Positions 8,485 to 16,067 of a stretch of 32,274 nt of DNA are shown here, piece by piece. The notes beneath the pieces were generated by a model, which saw only the letters and a list, made by a program, of their open reading frames with translations, was not told the DNA's origin and made no database searches. A program made the position numbers and the translations under genes. This DNA comes from Pseudolabrys sp. (GTDB lineage Bacteria; Pseudomonadota; Alphaproteobacteria; Rhizobiales; Xanthobacteraceae), in NCBI GenBank assembly GCA_019635575.1, contig JAHBZF010000029.1, positions 1 through 32,274 on the forward strand, given 5' to 3'. The first letter of the stretch is position 1, and the number at the start of each line of letters is the position of its first letter.

Positions 8485-9574
8485 TCGGATCGTTACCCCG
8501 CGCATTCAGCGGCTCAAGGTCGTTCCGCCGCAGGTGAAGCCGCCGGATCTCGGTCCGGAGCGGCCGGTGCGCAGCCTGCATCTCAACGAATCGCCGTTTG
8601 CGCCGGCGCCGTCGGTGGTGGCGGCGATGCAGCGTGCCGCCGCCGAATTGAACCGCTATCCCGACCACGACGGCAACGATCTGGTGAGCGCGCTGTCGGC
8701 GCGCAGCGGCATTCCGGCGGAGCGTATCGTCATCGGTGCGGGCACCAACGAACTGCTCTATGCCAGCGCCGACATTGCGCTCGATCCGGGCGACGAGGCG
8801 ATCGCGCCCGATCCCGGCTTTCCGACCTATGCCAAGACCATCACGCTGCGCGGCGGCGCCTATGTCGGCGTGCCGGTCCGCGCCGATGGCGTGGTCGACA
8901 TTCCAGCGATGTTGAAGGCGGTGACGCCGCGGACGCGGCTCATCTTCGTCGCGACGCCGCACAATCCGACCGGCGGGATGCTGTCGCAGGCCGATGTGGA
9001 ACTGTTGATCCGCGAACTGCCGGACCATGTGCTGCTGCATTTCGACGAAGCCTATTACGAGTTCGGCCGCCATGCCGGTGCGCCCGAGGCGTTACCGATC
9101 CTGGCGCAACGTCAGGGGCCGTGGATCGCGACGCGCAGCTTCTCCAAGGCGTTCGGTCTTGCCGGTGTTCGTGTCGGTTACGGCCTGTGCAATTCGCGCG
9201 AGCTTGCCGACGCTTACCGCAAGATCCGGGTGAATTTCAGCGTCAATGCGGTGGCCCTGGCGGGTGCTCGCGCGGCGCTCGATGCGACCGACCACATGAA
9301 CGCGCTGCTCGATCATACGGCGAAAGAGCGGCAACGGCTGGCGCAGGCTCTGGCCGGCATCGGATTCGAGCCGCTGCCGAGCGCGGCGAATTTCCTCACG
9401 GTGAAGACGCCGAAGTCCGCGCCGGCGATCGCAGAGGCGCTGGCAGCCGAAAACATCTTCGTGTTGCCGTTCCCGTGGCCCGGTACGCCTGGCGCGCTGC
9501 GCATCACCATCGGCTCCAGCGCGGATACCGATGCGGTGGTGGCCGCCATACCGCGCGTCCTGAAGGCTCTATGA
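8465..9574 (+). CDS. Class I/II aminotransferase, histidinol-phosphate aminotransferase-like
   Basis: This is a PLP-dependent enzyme of 369 residues in the HisC subfamily. It shows LHLNESPF near residue 40, the NRYPDHDG segment, GAGTNELL at 91-98, NPTG at 167-170, the cofactor aspartate in FDEAYYEF (D194) and the Schiff-base lysine in SFSKAFGLAG (K228), followed by VRVGYG. HisC proteins recognise the imidazole of histidinol phosphate, and paralogues often transaminate aromatic amino acids. In an operon with hutH, a role on histidine/imidazolepyruvate is attractive. A biosynthetic HisC cannot be ruled out, but biosynthetic his genes are absent from the neighbourhood. The ATG at 8465 overlaps the preceding gene by 20 bp, and its stop overlaps the next start as ATGA (9571-9574). 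Confidence 0.88.
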   Translation: MTGPTADRIVTPRIQRLKVVPPQVKPPDLGPERPVRSLHLNESPFAPAPSVVAAMQRAAAELNRYPDHDGNDLVSALSARSGIPAERIVIGAGTNELLYASADIALDPGDEAIAPDPGFPTYAKTITLRGGAYVGVPVRADGVVDIPAMLKAVTPRTRLIFVATPHNPTGGMLSQADVELLIRELPDHVLLHFDEAYYEFGRHAGAPEALPILAQRQGPWIATRSFSKAFGLAGVRVGYGLCNSRELADAYRKIRVNFSVNAVALAGARAALDATDHMNALLDHTAKERQRLAQALAGIGFEPLPSAANFLTVKTPKSAPAIAEALAAENIFVLPFPWPGTPGALRITIGSSADTDAVVAAIPRVLKAL

Positions 9575-10974
9575 GCGACATCGCCGCAATCCTTCGGGAG
9601 ATCGTCGGTGATGGCGGCGTTCTCTCATCGCGCGAGGATTGTGCGGCTTACGACAACGATCTGACGACATCGCCGGGTGGCGCTGTTGCCTGCGTGGTGC
9701 GCCCGCGCAGCACCGCCGAGGTCTCGGCCGTGCTGGCCGCCTGTTACGCGACCGACAATGTTGCGGTGATCCCGCGCGGCGGCGGCACCGGGCTTGCCGG
9801 CGGGGCCACGCCGCCGCTCGGGCGCGTCAATGTCGTGCTGTCGCTCGAGCGCATGCGCGCGATTCGGGCGATTGATCCGGTCGGCAATGTCATGACCGTC
9901 GAGGCCGGCTGCTCGCTGCACGATGCGCAGGGGGCCGCCGTGGCGGAGGGGCGTTTGCTCGGTCTCGATCATGGTGGCGCGTCGAGCCAGATCGGCGGCA
10001 ATCTCGCGACCAATGCCGGCGGCAACAATGTGCTGCGCTATGGCATGGCGCGCGATCAGGTGCTTGGCCTCGAAGTGGTGCTGGCGGATGGACAGGTGCT
10101 CACGCAATTGTCGCCGCTGCGCAAGAATAATGCGGGCTACGATCTCAAGCAGGTGTTCCTCGGCTCGGAGGGAACGCTGGGCATCATCACCGCCGCTGCG
10201 TTGCGGCTGCGGCCGGCGCCGCGCAAGCGTGTCACCGCCTGCGTCGGCCTGACCTCGCTCGATGCGGTGCTGACGCTGTTCGCCCGCGCGCAGAGCGAAC
10301 TCGGCGAAGCGATCAGCGCGTTTGAGGTGATGTCGCGCGAGGCGCTCGATCTGTGCTTCGCACACAGCGGCCAGCGTGCGCCGTTCGACACAGTGACATC
10401 GTGGACGGTGTTGCTCGAAGCCGACAGCGCCAGCGAGCACTTCGACCTGTCCGGGGCCGTCGATGCGCTGGTCGCAGCGGCGATGGAAGCGGGTGATGTG
10501 GCCGACGGCACCATCGCTGCCAGCGAGGCGCAGCGGCAGGCGTTGTGGGCGCTACGCGAGGGCATTCCGAACGCGATGATCGAAACGCCCGGCAGCCTGA
10601 AAAGCGATACGGCGGTGCCGATCCCCGCCATTGCGGCCTTTGACGCCGCGGCGCGGCGCGCCGTTGTGGCGGTGGTGCCGGACTGCGTACCGGCGCCATT
10701 CGGTCATGTTGGCGACGGTAATATCCATTTCAATGTGTTGTCGCCGCCCGGCATGCCGGGTGACACATTCTCACGACAATGGCCGGCGCTCGCCCGCGCG
10801 ATCGAGGATACGGCGCTGTCGTTTGGCGGCACCGTCAGCGCCGAGCACGGCATTGGTCTGGTGAAGCGCGATGCGCTCAAGCGCATGCGCTCCATGACGG
10901 AGCTTGCCGTCATGCGGTCAATGAAGCAGGCGCTCGATCCGCGCGGCTTGCTCAACCCCGGAAAAATTCTTTAG
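9571..10974 (+). CDS. FAD-linked 2-hydroxyacid dehydrogenase (GlcD / D-lactate dehydrogenase type)
   Basis: This 467-residue flavoprotein has the PCMH FAD-binding fold (PRGGGTGLAGG at about 68-78, GGNLATNAGG and NAGYDLKQVFLGSEGTLGII). Its C-terminal oxidase domain carries HVGDGNIHFN (His379, His386) and the GTVSAEHGIG block (Glu425, His426), the metal- and substrate-binding set of the GlcD/DLD family. It ends LNPGKIL, as these proteins do. The family oxidises D-2-hydroxy acids to 2-oxo acids and passes electrons to quinones, cytochromes or electron-transfer flavoprotein. The start is the ATG at 9571, which overlaps the aminotransferase stop. Upstream in-frame sequence is out-of-frame aminotransferase coding sequence. 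With the HisC-like enzyme, it could convert imidazolelactate to imidazolepyruvate and then histidine (inference). Confidence 0.9.
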   Translation: MSDIAAILREIVGDGGVLSSREDCAAYDNDLTTSPGGAVACVVRPRSTAEVSAVLAACYATDNVAVIPRGGGTGLAGGATPPLGRVNVVLSLERMRAIRAIDPVGNVMTVEAGCSLHDAQGAAVAEGRLLGLDHGGASSQIGGNLATNAGGNNVLRYGMARDQVLGLEVVLADGQVLTQLSPLRKNNAGYDLKQVFLGSEGTLGIITAAALRLRPAPRKRVTACVGLTSLDAVLTLFARAQSELGEAISAFEVMSREALDLCFAHSGQRAPFDTVTSWTVLLEADSASEHFDLSGAVDALVAAAMEAGDVADGTIAASEAQRQALWALREGIPNAMIETPGSLKSDTAVPIPAIAAFDAAARRAVVAVVPDCVPAPFGHVGDGNIHFNVLSPPGMPGDTFSRQWPALARAIEDTALSFGGTVSAEHGIGLVKRDALKRMRSMTELAVMRSMKQALDPRGLLNPGKIL

Positions 10975-10995
10975 CTAAGGCGGGCTCGCCCTGTC

Positions 10996-12114
10996 TCAGC
11001 GCCAGATCGTCTCGGCCGCTTTCACCACCAGCGATAGTTTCGCCCGTTCGTCCGCCTCTGTCACCGGATTGCCGGCCACGGTCGAGGCGAAGCCGCATTG
11101 CGGACTGATGGCGAGATGATCGAGGCCGATATAGCTCGTCGCTTCACGGGTGCGCGTGGCCAGATCGTCGAGCTTTTCCAGCGCCGGCGTCTTGCTGCTG
11201 ACGAGGCCGAGCACGACGCCCTTGTCCTTGACGAAGCGCAGCGGCTTGAAGTCGCCGGCGCGCTGCGTGTCGTATTCCAGCAGGAAGTGATTGACCTTGG
11301 TGCGGGTGAAAAACCGCTCGGCGACGGATTCATAGCCGCCGGCGGCGAGATAGTGGCCCTTGAAGTTGCCGCGGCACATATGCACGCCGAACGCTACGCC
11401 AGCGGGCGCACCGGCAACCGCGTCGTTCAGGCTGTCGATATAAAGGTCGACCAGATGATCCGGCTTCTGGCCGGCATCCTCCACCTTCTTGCGGATCGCC
11501 GGATCGCACAGCAGCGCGACGGCAACTTCATCGAGCTGGATATAGCGGCAGCCGGCCTTAGCCAGCTCGGCGATCTCCTCGCGGAAGATGCGGCCGAGAT
11601 CGGCGAAGAATCCTTCGACGGTGGGATAAACCGCCTTGTCGGCGAAATCCGTACAGCGATAGAAGTGCATCGTCGACGGCGAGGGCAGGGTGATCTTCGG
11701 CGTGACCTTGGTCACGCTCTTGAGGAAGCTGAACTCGTCGAGCGCCAGTGGCTGTCGGCGGGTCAGCTTGCTTGCCGCATAAGGCGCGGTGAACTCGACC
11801 TCGTGGCCGTGATCGTCCCGGAATTTGAACACCGCCGGCTTGATCACGAAGCCGTCGATCCGTTCCACGAACCGGCCCCAATAGGAGCCGCGACGAAACT
11901 CGCCGTCGGTGACCACCTGCAGCCCGGCCTCTTCCTGCAATTTGACGACATCGCGGATGCAGCGGTCCTGAATTTGCGCAAAAACGGTATCGTCGATACG
12001 TTTCGCCGCATGATCCTTGAACGCCTGTCGCAGTTCCGCCGGACGCAGCAGACTGCCGACATGGTCGGCGCGGAACGGTGGCTGGCCCTTGGTATTCATG
12101 GCGTTGGGGTTCAT
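10996..12114 (-). CDS. MetE-like cobalamin-independent methyltransferase (YxjG/COG0620 type, short form)
   Basis: The 372-residue protein corresponds to the C-terminal, catalytic half of cobalamin-independent methionine synthase. It opens RADHVGSLLRP, and the expected zinc ligands are His245 and Cys247 (VHMCRGN), Glu280 (FLLEYD) and Cys340 (SPQCGF). VVTDGEFRRGSYW and YIQLDEVA are the substrate-side blocks. Full MetE is about 750 residues with an N-terminal folate-binding half that is absent here. Short homologues such as YxjG/YxjH probably use other methyl donors or acceptors. The chosen ATG (12114) follows GGGAGAAGG; a second ATG lies 15 bp inside. It is divergent from the tetR gene with only 36 bp between them, so the two probably share control. 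The actual methyl acceptor is unknown. Confidence 0.86.
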   Translation of the reverse strand: MNPNAMNTKGQPPFRADHVGSLLRPAELRQAFKDHAAKRIDDTVFAQIQDRCIRDVVKLQEEAGLQVVTDGEFRRGSYWGRFVERIDGFVIKPAVFKFRDDHGHEVEFTAPYAASKLTRRQPLALDEFSFLKSVTKVTPKITLPSPSTMHFYRCTDFADKAVYPTVEGFFADLGRIFREEIAELAKAGCRYIQLDEVAVALLCDPAIRKKVEDAGQKPDHLVDLYIDSLNDAVAGAPAGVAFGVHMCRGNFKGHYLAAGGYESVAERFFTRTKVNHFLLEYDTQRAGDFKPLRFVKDKGVVLGLVSSKTPALEKLDDLATRTREATSYIGLDHLAISPQCGFASTVAGNPVTEADERAKLSLVVKAAETIWR

Positions 12115-12132
12115 GGCCTTCTCCCGGCTCGA

Positions 12133-12151
12133 AATTCTATAGGTCTATAGA
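12133..12151. promoter_or_regulatory. Candidate TetR operator (CTATAG inverted repeat)
   Basis: TCTATAG (12136-12142) and CTATAGA (12145-12151) form a perfect inverted repeat with a 2-nt spacer, ending on the A of the tetR start codon. It fills the 36-bp gap between the metE-like and tetR starts, a typical self-repressing TetR arrangement. The 13-bp word AATTCTATAGGTC (12133-12145) recurs, inverted and with one change, before the acyl-CoA synthetase gene. Confidence 0.55.
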
Positions 12152-12840
12152 TGAAGTCTAAGGCGGCACCGGCGGCGACGGCAAGAGGGGGGAAGAAGCC
12201 GGGAAAAGCCGGTCCGCGCGGCGGGCCGTCGGTCATGGCGGCGAAACGCTCCACCCATCGCCGCGCCGGGGAAATCACCGATGCCGCGGCGCAGGTGTTT
12301 GCCGAACTCGGCTATCACGGCGCGACGACGCAGAAGATCGCCGATCGGCTGCAGATCCGGCAGGCCAGTCTTTATTACTATTTTCCCTCGAAAGAGGTGG
12401 CGCTGGAGCGCGTCTGTCTGCAGGGCGTCGCCGGATTTTTCGAGACCGCGCAGGCCATTGCGTCGGGGCCAGGGCGCCCCCCGGAACGGCTGGCGGGGCT
12501 GATGCGCGCGCATATTTCGCCGATTCTCGACCGTGGCAATTACGTGCGGGTGTTCCTCACGCAGCGCCAGTTCCTGCCCAATGCCAGCCGCCGTAGGGTC
12601 GGCAAATGGTCGCGGGGCCTCGAGCAGATTTTCGAGAAAGTGATCCGGGAGGGCATGCGGAGCGGTGATTTCCGCGGCGATCTTGATCCGCGCCTGACTG
12701 CGCTGGCTATTCTGGGCATGACCAACGCGGTTGCGTCCTGGTACGGCAAGGAAAATGCGTCGATCGAGCGCATCGGCGGCGAATTCGCCGCGTTGGTCCT
12801 CGATGGGCTGAAAGGCCCAGGCCGGAAGGCTCGCCGCTGA
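12151..12840 (+). CDS. TetR/AcrR-family transcriptional regulator
   Basis: The 229-residue protein has an N-terminal basic tail, a TetR helix-turn-helix (EITDAAAQVFAELGYHG, then TTQKIADRLQIRQASLYYYF, residues about 38-75) and a ligand-binding helical C-terminal domain. Such proteins usually repress until a small molecule, often an acyl-CoA, binds. It lies upstream of an acyl-CoA synthetase and an importer, which fits an acyl-CoA-responsive repressor. The ATG at 12151 has only a weak AGG ribosome site and touches the candidate operator. An internal ATG at 12235 (MAAKRSTHRR) would give a 201-residue protein without the Lys/Gly-rich tail and is a real alternative start. Confidence 0.88.
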   Translation: MKSKAAPAATARGGKKPGKAGPRGGPSVMAAKRSTHRRAGEITDAAAQVFAELGYHGATTQKIADRLQIRQASLYYYFPSKEVALERVCLQGVAGFFETAQAIASGPGRPPERLAGLMRAHISPILDRGNYVRVFLTQRQFLPNASRRRVGKWSRGLEQIFEKVIREGMRSGDFRGDLDPRLTALAILGMTNAVASWYGKENASIERIGGEFAALVLDGLKGPGRKARR

Positions 12841-12848
12841 ATTTGATT

Positions 12849-12861
12849 GAGCTATAGAATT
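12849..12861. promoter_or_regulatory. Second copy of the CTATAG element before the acyl-CoA synthetase gene
   Basis: The 13 bp GAGCTATAGAATT is the reverse complement of AATTCTATAGCTC. It matches the element at 12133-12145 (AATTCTATAGGTC) in 12 of 13 positions. It lies 56 bp upstream of the synthetase ATG and just ahead of a -10-like CTAGACT (12878-12884), a sensible place for a repressor. Co-regulation by the adjacent TetR protein is inference. Confidence 0.5.
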
Positions 12862-12916
12862 CTGTGGCGGGATCACGCTAGACTGACCGCGAGGAAACGT
12901 TCACGGGCCAGACAAG

Positions 12917-14800
12917 ATGACCGGATCACGTACGGTCACGGCGGATGCTTTGCGCGACACCACGGCGCCGGCGTTGCTGTGCGCGATGGCGCGCCATGAG
13001 CCGCGCCGCGTCGCGTTCCGCACCAAGCATCTCGGCCTCTATCGCGAACGCGGCTTTCACGATTACGCGCTGATGGTGGCGCGCGCCGCGATGGCGTTCG
13101 ACAGGCTCGGTCTCGGCAGAGGCGAGCGGGTCGCGATCATGGGCGACGCCTGCGAGGAATGGCTGATTTGCGATCAGGCGGCGCAGGCGTTGGGCGCGAT
13201 CGTCTACGGAATCTATCCGACCGCATCGGCGGCCGAAGTCGAATATCAGATGCGCGATGGTGGCGCGGCGATCTTCATCGCCGAAGATCAGGAATATGTC
13301 GATAAGTTGCTGCCGCTGATCGATCGGCTGCCGGACCTGCGCGCGGTGATTGTCATCGATGATTCGGCGATGTTCGATTACGATCATCCGAAGCTGATGC
13401 GTTACGCCGATCTGCTTGCGGGCATCAACGGCGATCTCGGATGGCTCGAACAGAAGGCCGCACAGGTCGCGCCGGCCGATCCCGCCTTCATCATCTATAC
13501 GTCCGGCACCACCGGTGCGCCGAAGGGCGCGCTGGTCAGCCATGGCCGGCATCTGGCGGCGGCGGCGAATGTCATCACCCATTATCCGACTTTGGCTGAG
13601 AAGCCGCATCGTACCGTTGCCTATCTGCCGCTGTGCCATATCCTCGGCCGCGACATCGCGGTGACATTTCCGCTGATCTCGCAGGTGGTGCCGCACTTCG
13701 GTGAGGACGTCGAAGATCTCACCACGACAATCTTCGAGGTGGCGCCGACCGTGCTGTTCACGGTGCCGCGTTATCTGCAGAAATTCGCGGCGCAGATTTT
13801 GGTCAGCATTTCCACCTCGTCGCCGCTCAAGCGTGCGAGCTACGATTTCGCCATGCGGCTGGCGCGCCGGCATGTGCAGAAATTATGGGATGGCACCGCG
13901 ACCGGCGCAGAAACGGCGGCTTACCGCGCCTGCCAGGCGGCTGTGTTCAAGCCGATCCTCAACAAGCTCGGGTTCGATCGGCTCGAACTCGTCATCTCCG
14001 GTGGCGCGCCGCTGCCGCCGGAAACCATGGCGCTTTGGCAGATGTACGGTGTCAACGTGTTGCAGATGTACGGCCAGACCGAGGAGGCGGGCGGCATCGT
14101 CACCGGCCAGCAAGGGACGTTCCCGCGGCCCGGTGATGTCGGCGTCGCGCCGGTAGGCTGGGACGTAAAGCTCGCGGAGACAGGCGAGGTGCTGGTCCGC
14201 AGTGCCGACGTGTTCGACGGTTATTGGCGTAATGACGCCGCGACCGACGAGGTGAAAGGCGAGGACGGCTGGCTGCGCACCGGCGACATCGGCGAATGGA
14301 AGGACGGCAAGCTGCGGCTGATCGACCGCGCTCGCGATTTCATCGTCACCTCGGGCGGCAAGACCATCTCGCCGTCGTTCATCGAGAACATCCTGCGCGC
14401 CAGCCCTTATGTGGCCGAAGCGGTGGTGTTCGGCCAGGAACGCAAATATCTCGCGGCGTTGATCGAAATCGACCTCGACACGGTGTCGGAGTGGGCGCGC
14501 AGCAACGACGTGACCTATACCGGTTTCACCAGCCTCGCCACCCATGCGCGGGTGACGCAACTGATCGCGCAGGAAATCAACAAGGCCAACGCCGAACTGG
14601 CCCGCGTGGAGCAGATCAAGGCGTTCCGCATTCTGCCGAAGGCGCTCGATCCTGAAGAGGAGGGCGAGCCGGTGACGCCGACGCGCAAGGTCAAGCGCGG
14701 GCTGATGTACGAACGATTCAAAACGCTGGTCGAGGACATGTATGACGATCAGGAGGCGGCGATCCTTGCCAAAGAAGTTGGCGATGCGCTGCGCGCCTGA
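12917..14800 (+). CDS. AMP-dependent acyl-CoA synthetase (long-chain fatty acid/aromatic acid CoA ligase)
   Basis: The enzyme activates a carboxylic acid with ATP and CoA through an acyl-adenylate. In 627 residues it shows the P-loop YTSGTTGAPKG (194-204), the YGQTEEAGG motif (about 384-392), GWLRTGDIGEW (the adenylate-binding TGD), the hinge RARDFIVTSGGK and a C-terminal PTRKVKRG with the catalytic lysine. Its size and the long linker place it with FadD15/FAA-type long-chain ligases rather than short acetyl-CoA synthetases. The ATG at 12917 has only a weak AGACAAG site; a better GAGGAAAC is 20 bp further upstream without a start codon. It precedes the LIV-type importer by 34 bp, so uptake and CoA activation are probably linked. 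The acid is not evident. Confidence 0.93.
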   Translation: MTGSRTVTADALRDTTAPALLCAMARHEPRRVAFRTKHLGLYRERGFHDYALMVARAAMAFDRLGLGRGERVAIMGDACEEWLICDQAAQALGAIVYGIYPTASAAEVEYQMRDGGAAIFIAEDQEYVDKLLPLIDRLPDLRAVIVIDDSAMFDYDHPKLMRYADLLAGINGDLGWLEQKAAQVAPADPAFIIYTSGTTGAPKGALVSHGRHLAAAANVITHYPTLAEKPHRTVAYLPLCHILGRDIAVTFPLISQVVPHFGEDVEDLTTTIFEVAPTVLFTVPRYLQKFAAQILVSISTSSPLKRASYDFAMRLARRHVQKLWDGTATGAETAAYRACQAAVFKPILNKLGFDRLELVISGGAPLPPETMALWQMYGVNVLQMYGQTEEAGGIVTGQQGTFPRPGDVGVAPVGWDVKLAETGEVLVRSADVFDGYWRNDAATDEVKGEDGWLRTGDIGEWKDGKLRLIDRARDFIVTSGGKTISPSFIENILRASPYVAEAVVFGQERKYLAALIEIDLDTVSEWARSNDVTYTGFTSLATHARVTQLIAQEINKANAELARVEQIKAFRILPKALDPEEEGEPVTPTRKVKRGLMYERFKTLVEDMYDDQEAAILAKEVGDALRA

Positions 14801-14834
14801 GCAAAAAGAAATCGGACACTGAAACGGGGAGGCA

Positions 14835-15995
14835 ATGAACATGCGATCTTCGATGATACTGGCGGCAGGACTGGCCACCGCTCTCGCGACGCCGGCTTTG
14901 GCGCAGGACGCTTATGTGGTCGGCATCACCGCGGCGCTGACCGGGCCGCCGGCCAGCTCCTATGCGCCGGCGATCGATGCGCTGCGCATCTACATCGACC
15001 GGGTGAACAAGGCCGGCGGCGTTAACGGCAAGAAGATCAATCTGGTCATTCAGGACGATTCCGCCGAGCCGTCCAAGGCGGCGGCGAATGCGAAGAAACT
15101 ACTGACGCAGGACAATGCCGTCCTGATGATCAATGCCAGCCTGTCGTCGACCTATGCGCCGGTCGTCGCGGAAGCGCGCAATGCTGGTGTGCCGCTGCTG
15201 TTCGCAAGCTCGGTCTGTCCGAAGGATGTCTATCCGCCGGCGCAGGCGGGGCAGTTCTGCACCACGGCATTTGCCGCGACCTATGACAGCCGTGCGGCGC
15301 TCGCCTTCATCAAGGAAACGGCCAAGGAACCGGTAAAGATCGGCTTCTCGGCCATGGCGATCCCGTTGTCGCGCGGCGAAATCGACTTCGCTGAAAGCCA
15401 AGCCGGCCCGCTCGGCATGACTGCGGTGGACAAGGAGATCATTCCGCCGCCGACCGCCGACTACACACCGTTCGCGACCAAGATCAAGGATGCAGGCGCC
15501 AACTGGGTGTTTTCGTGGGCGCCGTGGGTGACGCAGGTGCGCACCTTCGAGGCGCTGCGCCGTCTCGGCTGGACCGGCGATTACGTGACCTGGGCGCATC
15601 TCGAAGCCGAGGGCGAACTCAAGCGTATCAAGGACGGCAAGCTCTTCGTCGTCGGCGCCAATGCGCTATTCGAGGACAATCTGCCGGTGCAGAAGGAGAT
15701 CGCGGCGGCGGTGAAGGAAGCCGGCGGCAAGTATCCGGCCGAGCAGATGACCGAAGGCTGGATCGCCGGCATGGTGATCGAGGCGGCGATCAAGGGCGCG
15801 GGCAAGGACGCCAATGCGGCCAAGATCCAGGCGTCGATGCAGAACCTGAAGGTCGACCTGAAGGGTCTGCGCGGCGGTCCGATCGAGTGGACCAAGGACA
15901 ACCACTTCCGCACCAAGCAGTTCTATCGCGTGTATCGCTGGGATGGGTCGAAAATCGCGCTGGTCAAGGACTGGTTCGCCTACGACGTGAAATAG
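14835..15995 (+). CDS. LIV-type ABC transporter substrate-binding protein (Peripla_BP_6)
   Basis: This is a 386-residue periplasmic receptor with a clear signal peptide (N-terminal MNMRSS, then a hydrophobic core, predicted cleavage after ALA near residue 23). The mature protein begins QDAYVVGITAALTGPP and has the two-lobed Peripla_BP_6 features: IDRVNKAGGVNGKKI at about 55-69, VIQDDSAEPSKA at 72-83 and a hinge near PVKIGFSAMA. These receptors bind branched-chain amino acids, amides, urea or aromatic and aliphatic carboxylates. The ATG follows GGGGAGGC at ideal spacing, 34 bp after the acyl-CoA synthetase. A strong stem-loop follows the stop before the permease genes. The adjoining synthetase favours a carboxylic acid ligand over an amino acid. 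Confidence 0.93.
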   Translation: MNMRSSMILAAGLATALATPALAQDAYVVGITAALTGPPASSYAPAIDALRIYIDRVNKAGGVNGKKINLVIQDDSAEPSKAAANAKKLLTQDNAVLMINASLSSTYAPVVAEARNAGVPLLFASSVCPKDVYPPAQAGQFCTTAFAATYDSRAALAFIKETAKEPVKIGFSAMAIPLSRGEIDFAESQAGPLGMTAVDKEIIPPPTADYTPFATKIKDAGANWVFSWAPWVTQVRTFEALRRLGWTGDYVTWAHLEAEGELKRIKDGKLFVVGANALFEDNLPVQKEIAAAVKEAGGKYPAEQMTEGWIAGMVIEAAIKGAGKDANAAKIQASMQNLKVDLKGLRGGPIEWTKDNHFRTKQFYRVYRWDGSKIALVKDWFAYDVK

Positions 15996-16008
15996 CGTCG
16001 TTCCATGT

Positions 16009-16039
16009 GCGGGCGTCCGGCACCATGCCGGGCGCCCGC
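16009..16039 (+). terminator. 14-bp stem-loop between LIV binding-protein and permease genes
   Basis: Bases 16009-16022 (GCGGGCGTCCGGCA) pair with 16026-16039 around a CCA loop. All 14 positions pair, one as U-G, and the stem is almost pure G-C. A short TGTTTC follows, not a clean T-run. It lies 13 bp after the receptor stop, so it probably stabilises receptor mRNA or partly terminates transcription before the permeases. Confidence 0.62.
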
Positions 16040-16067
16040 TGTTTCATTCGTCCGGGTCATTCGTGCC

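Noticed and set aside
9121-9570. N-terminal extension of the FAD oxidase giving a 617-residue protein.
   Set aside because: The added stretch is an Arg-rich out-of-frame reading of the aminotransferase gene; the proper start overlaps the aminotransferase stop as ATGA.
10975-10995. Bidirectional terminator between the FAD oxidase and MetE-like genes.
   Set aside because: Only a four- to five-bp GC stem (GGGC/GCCC) is visible, with no T-run on either strand.
16005-16067. LivH start at the ATG at 16005, giving 21 more residues.
   Set aside because: That region is the strong stem-loop after the receptor gene, and the encoded residues are not like a LivH N terminus.
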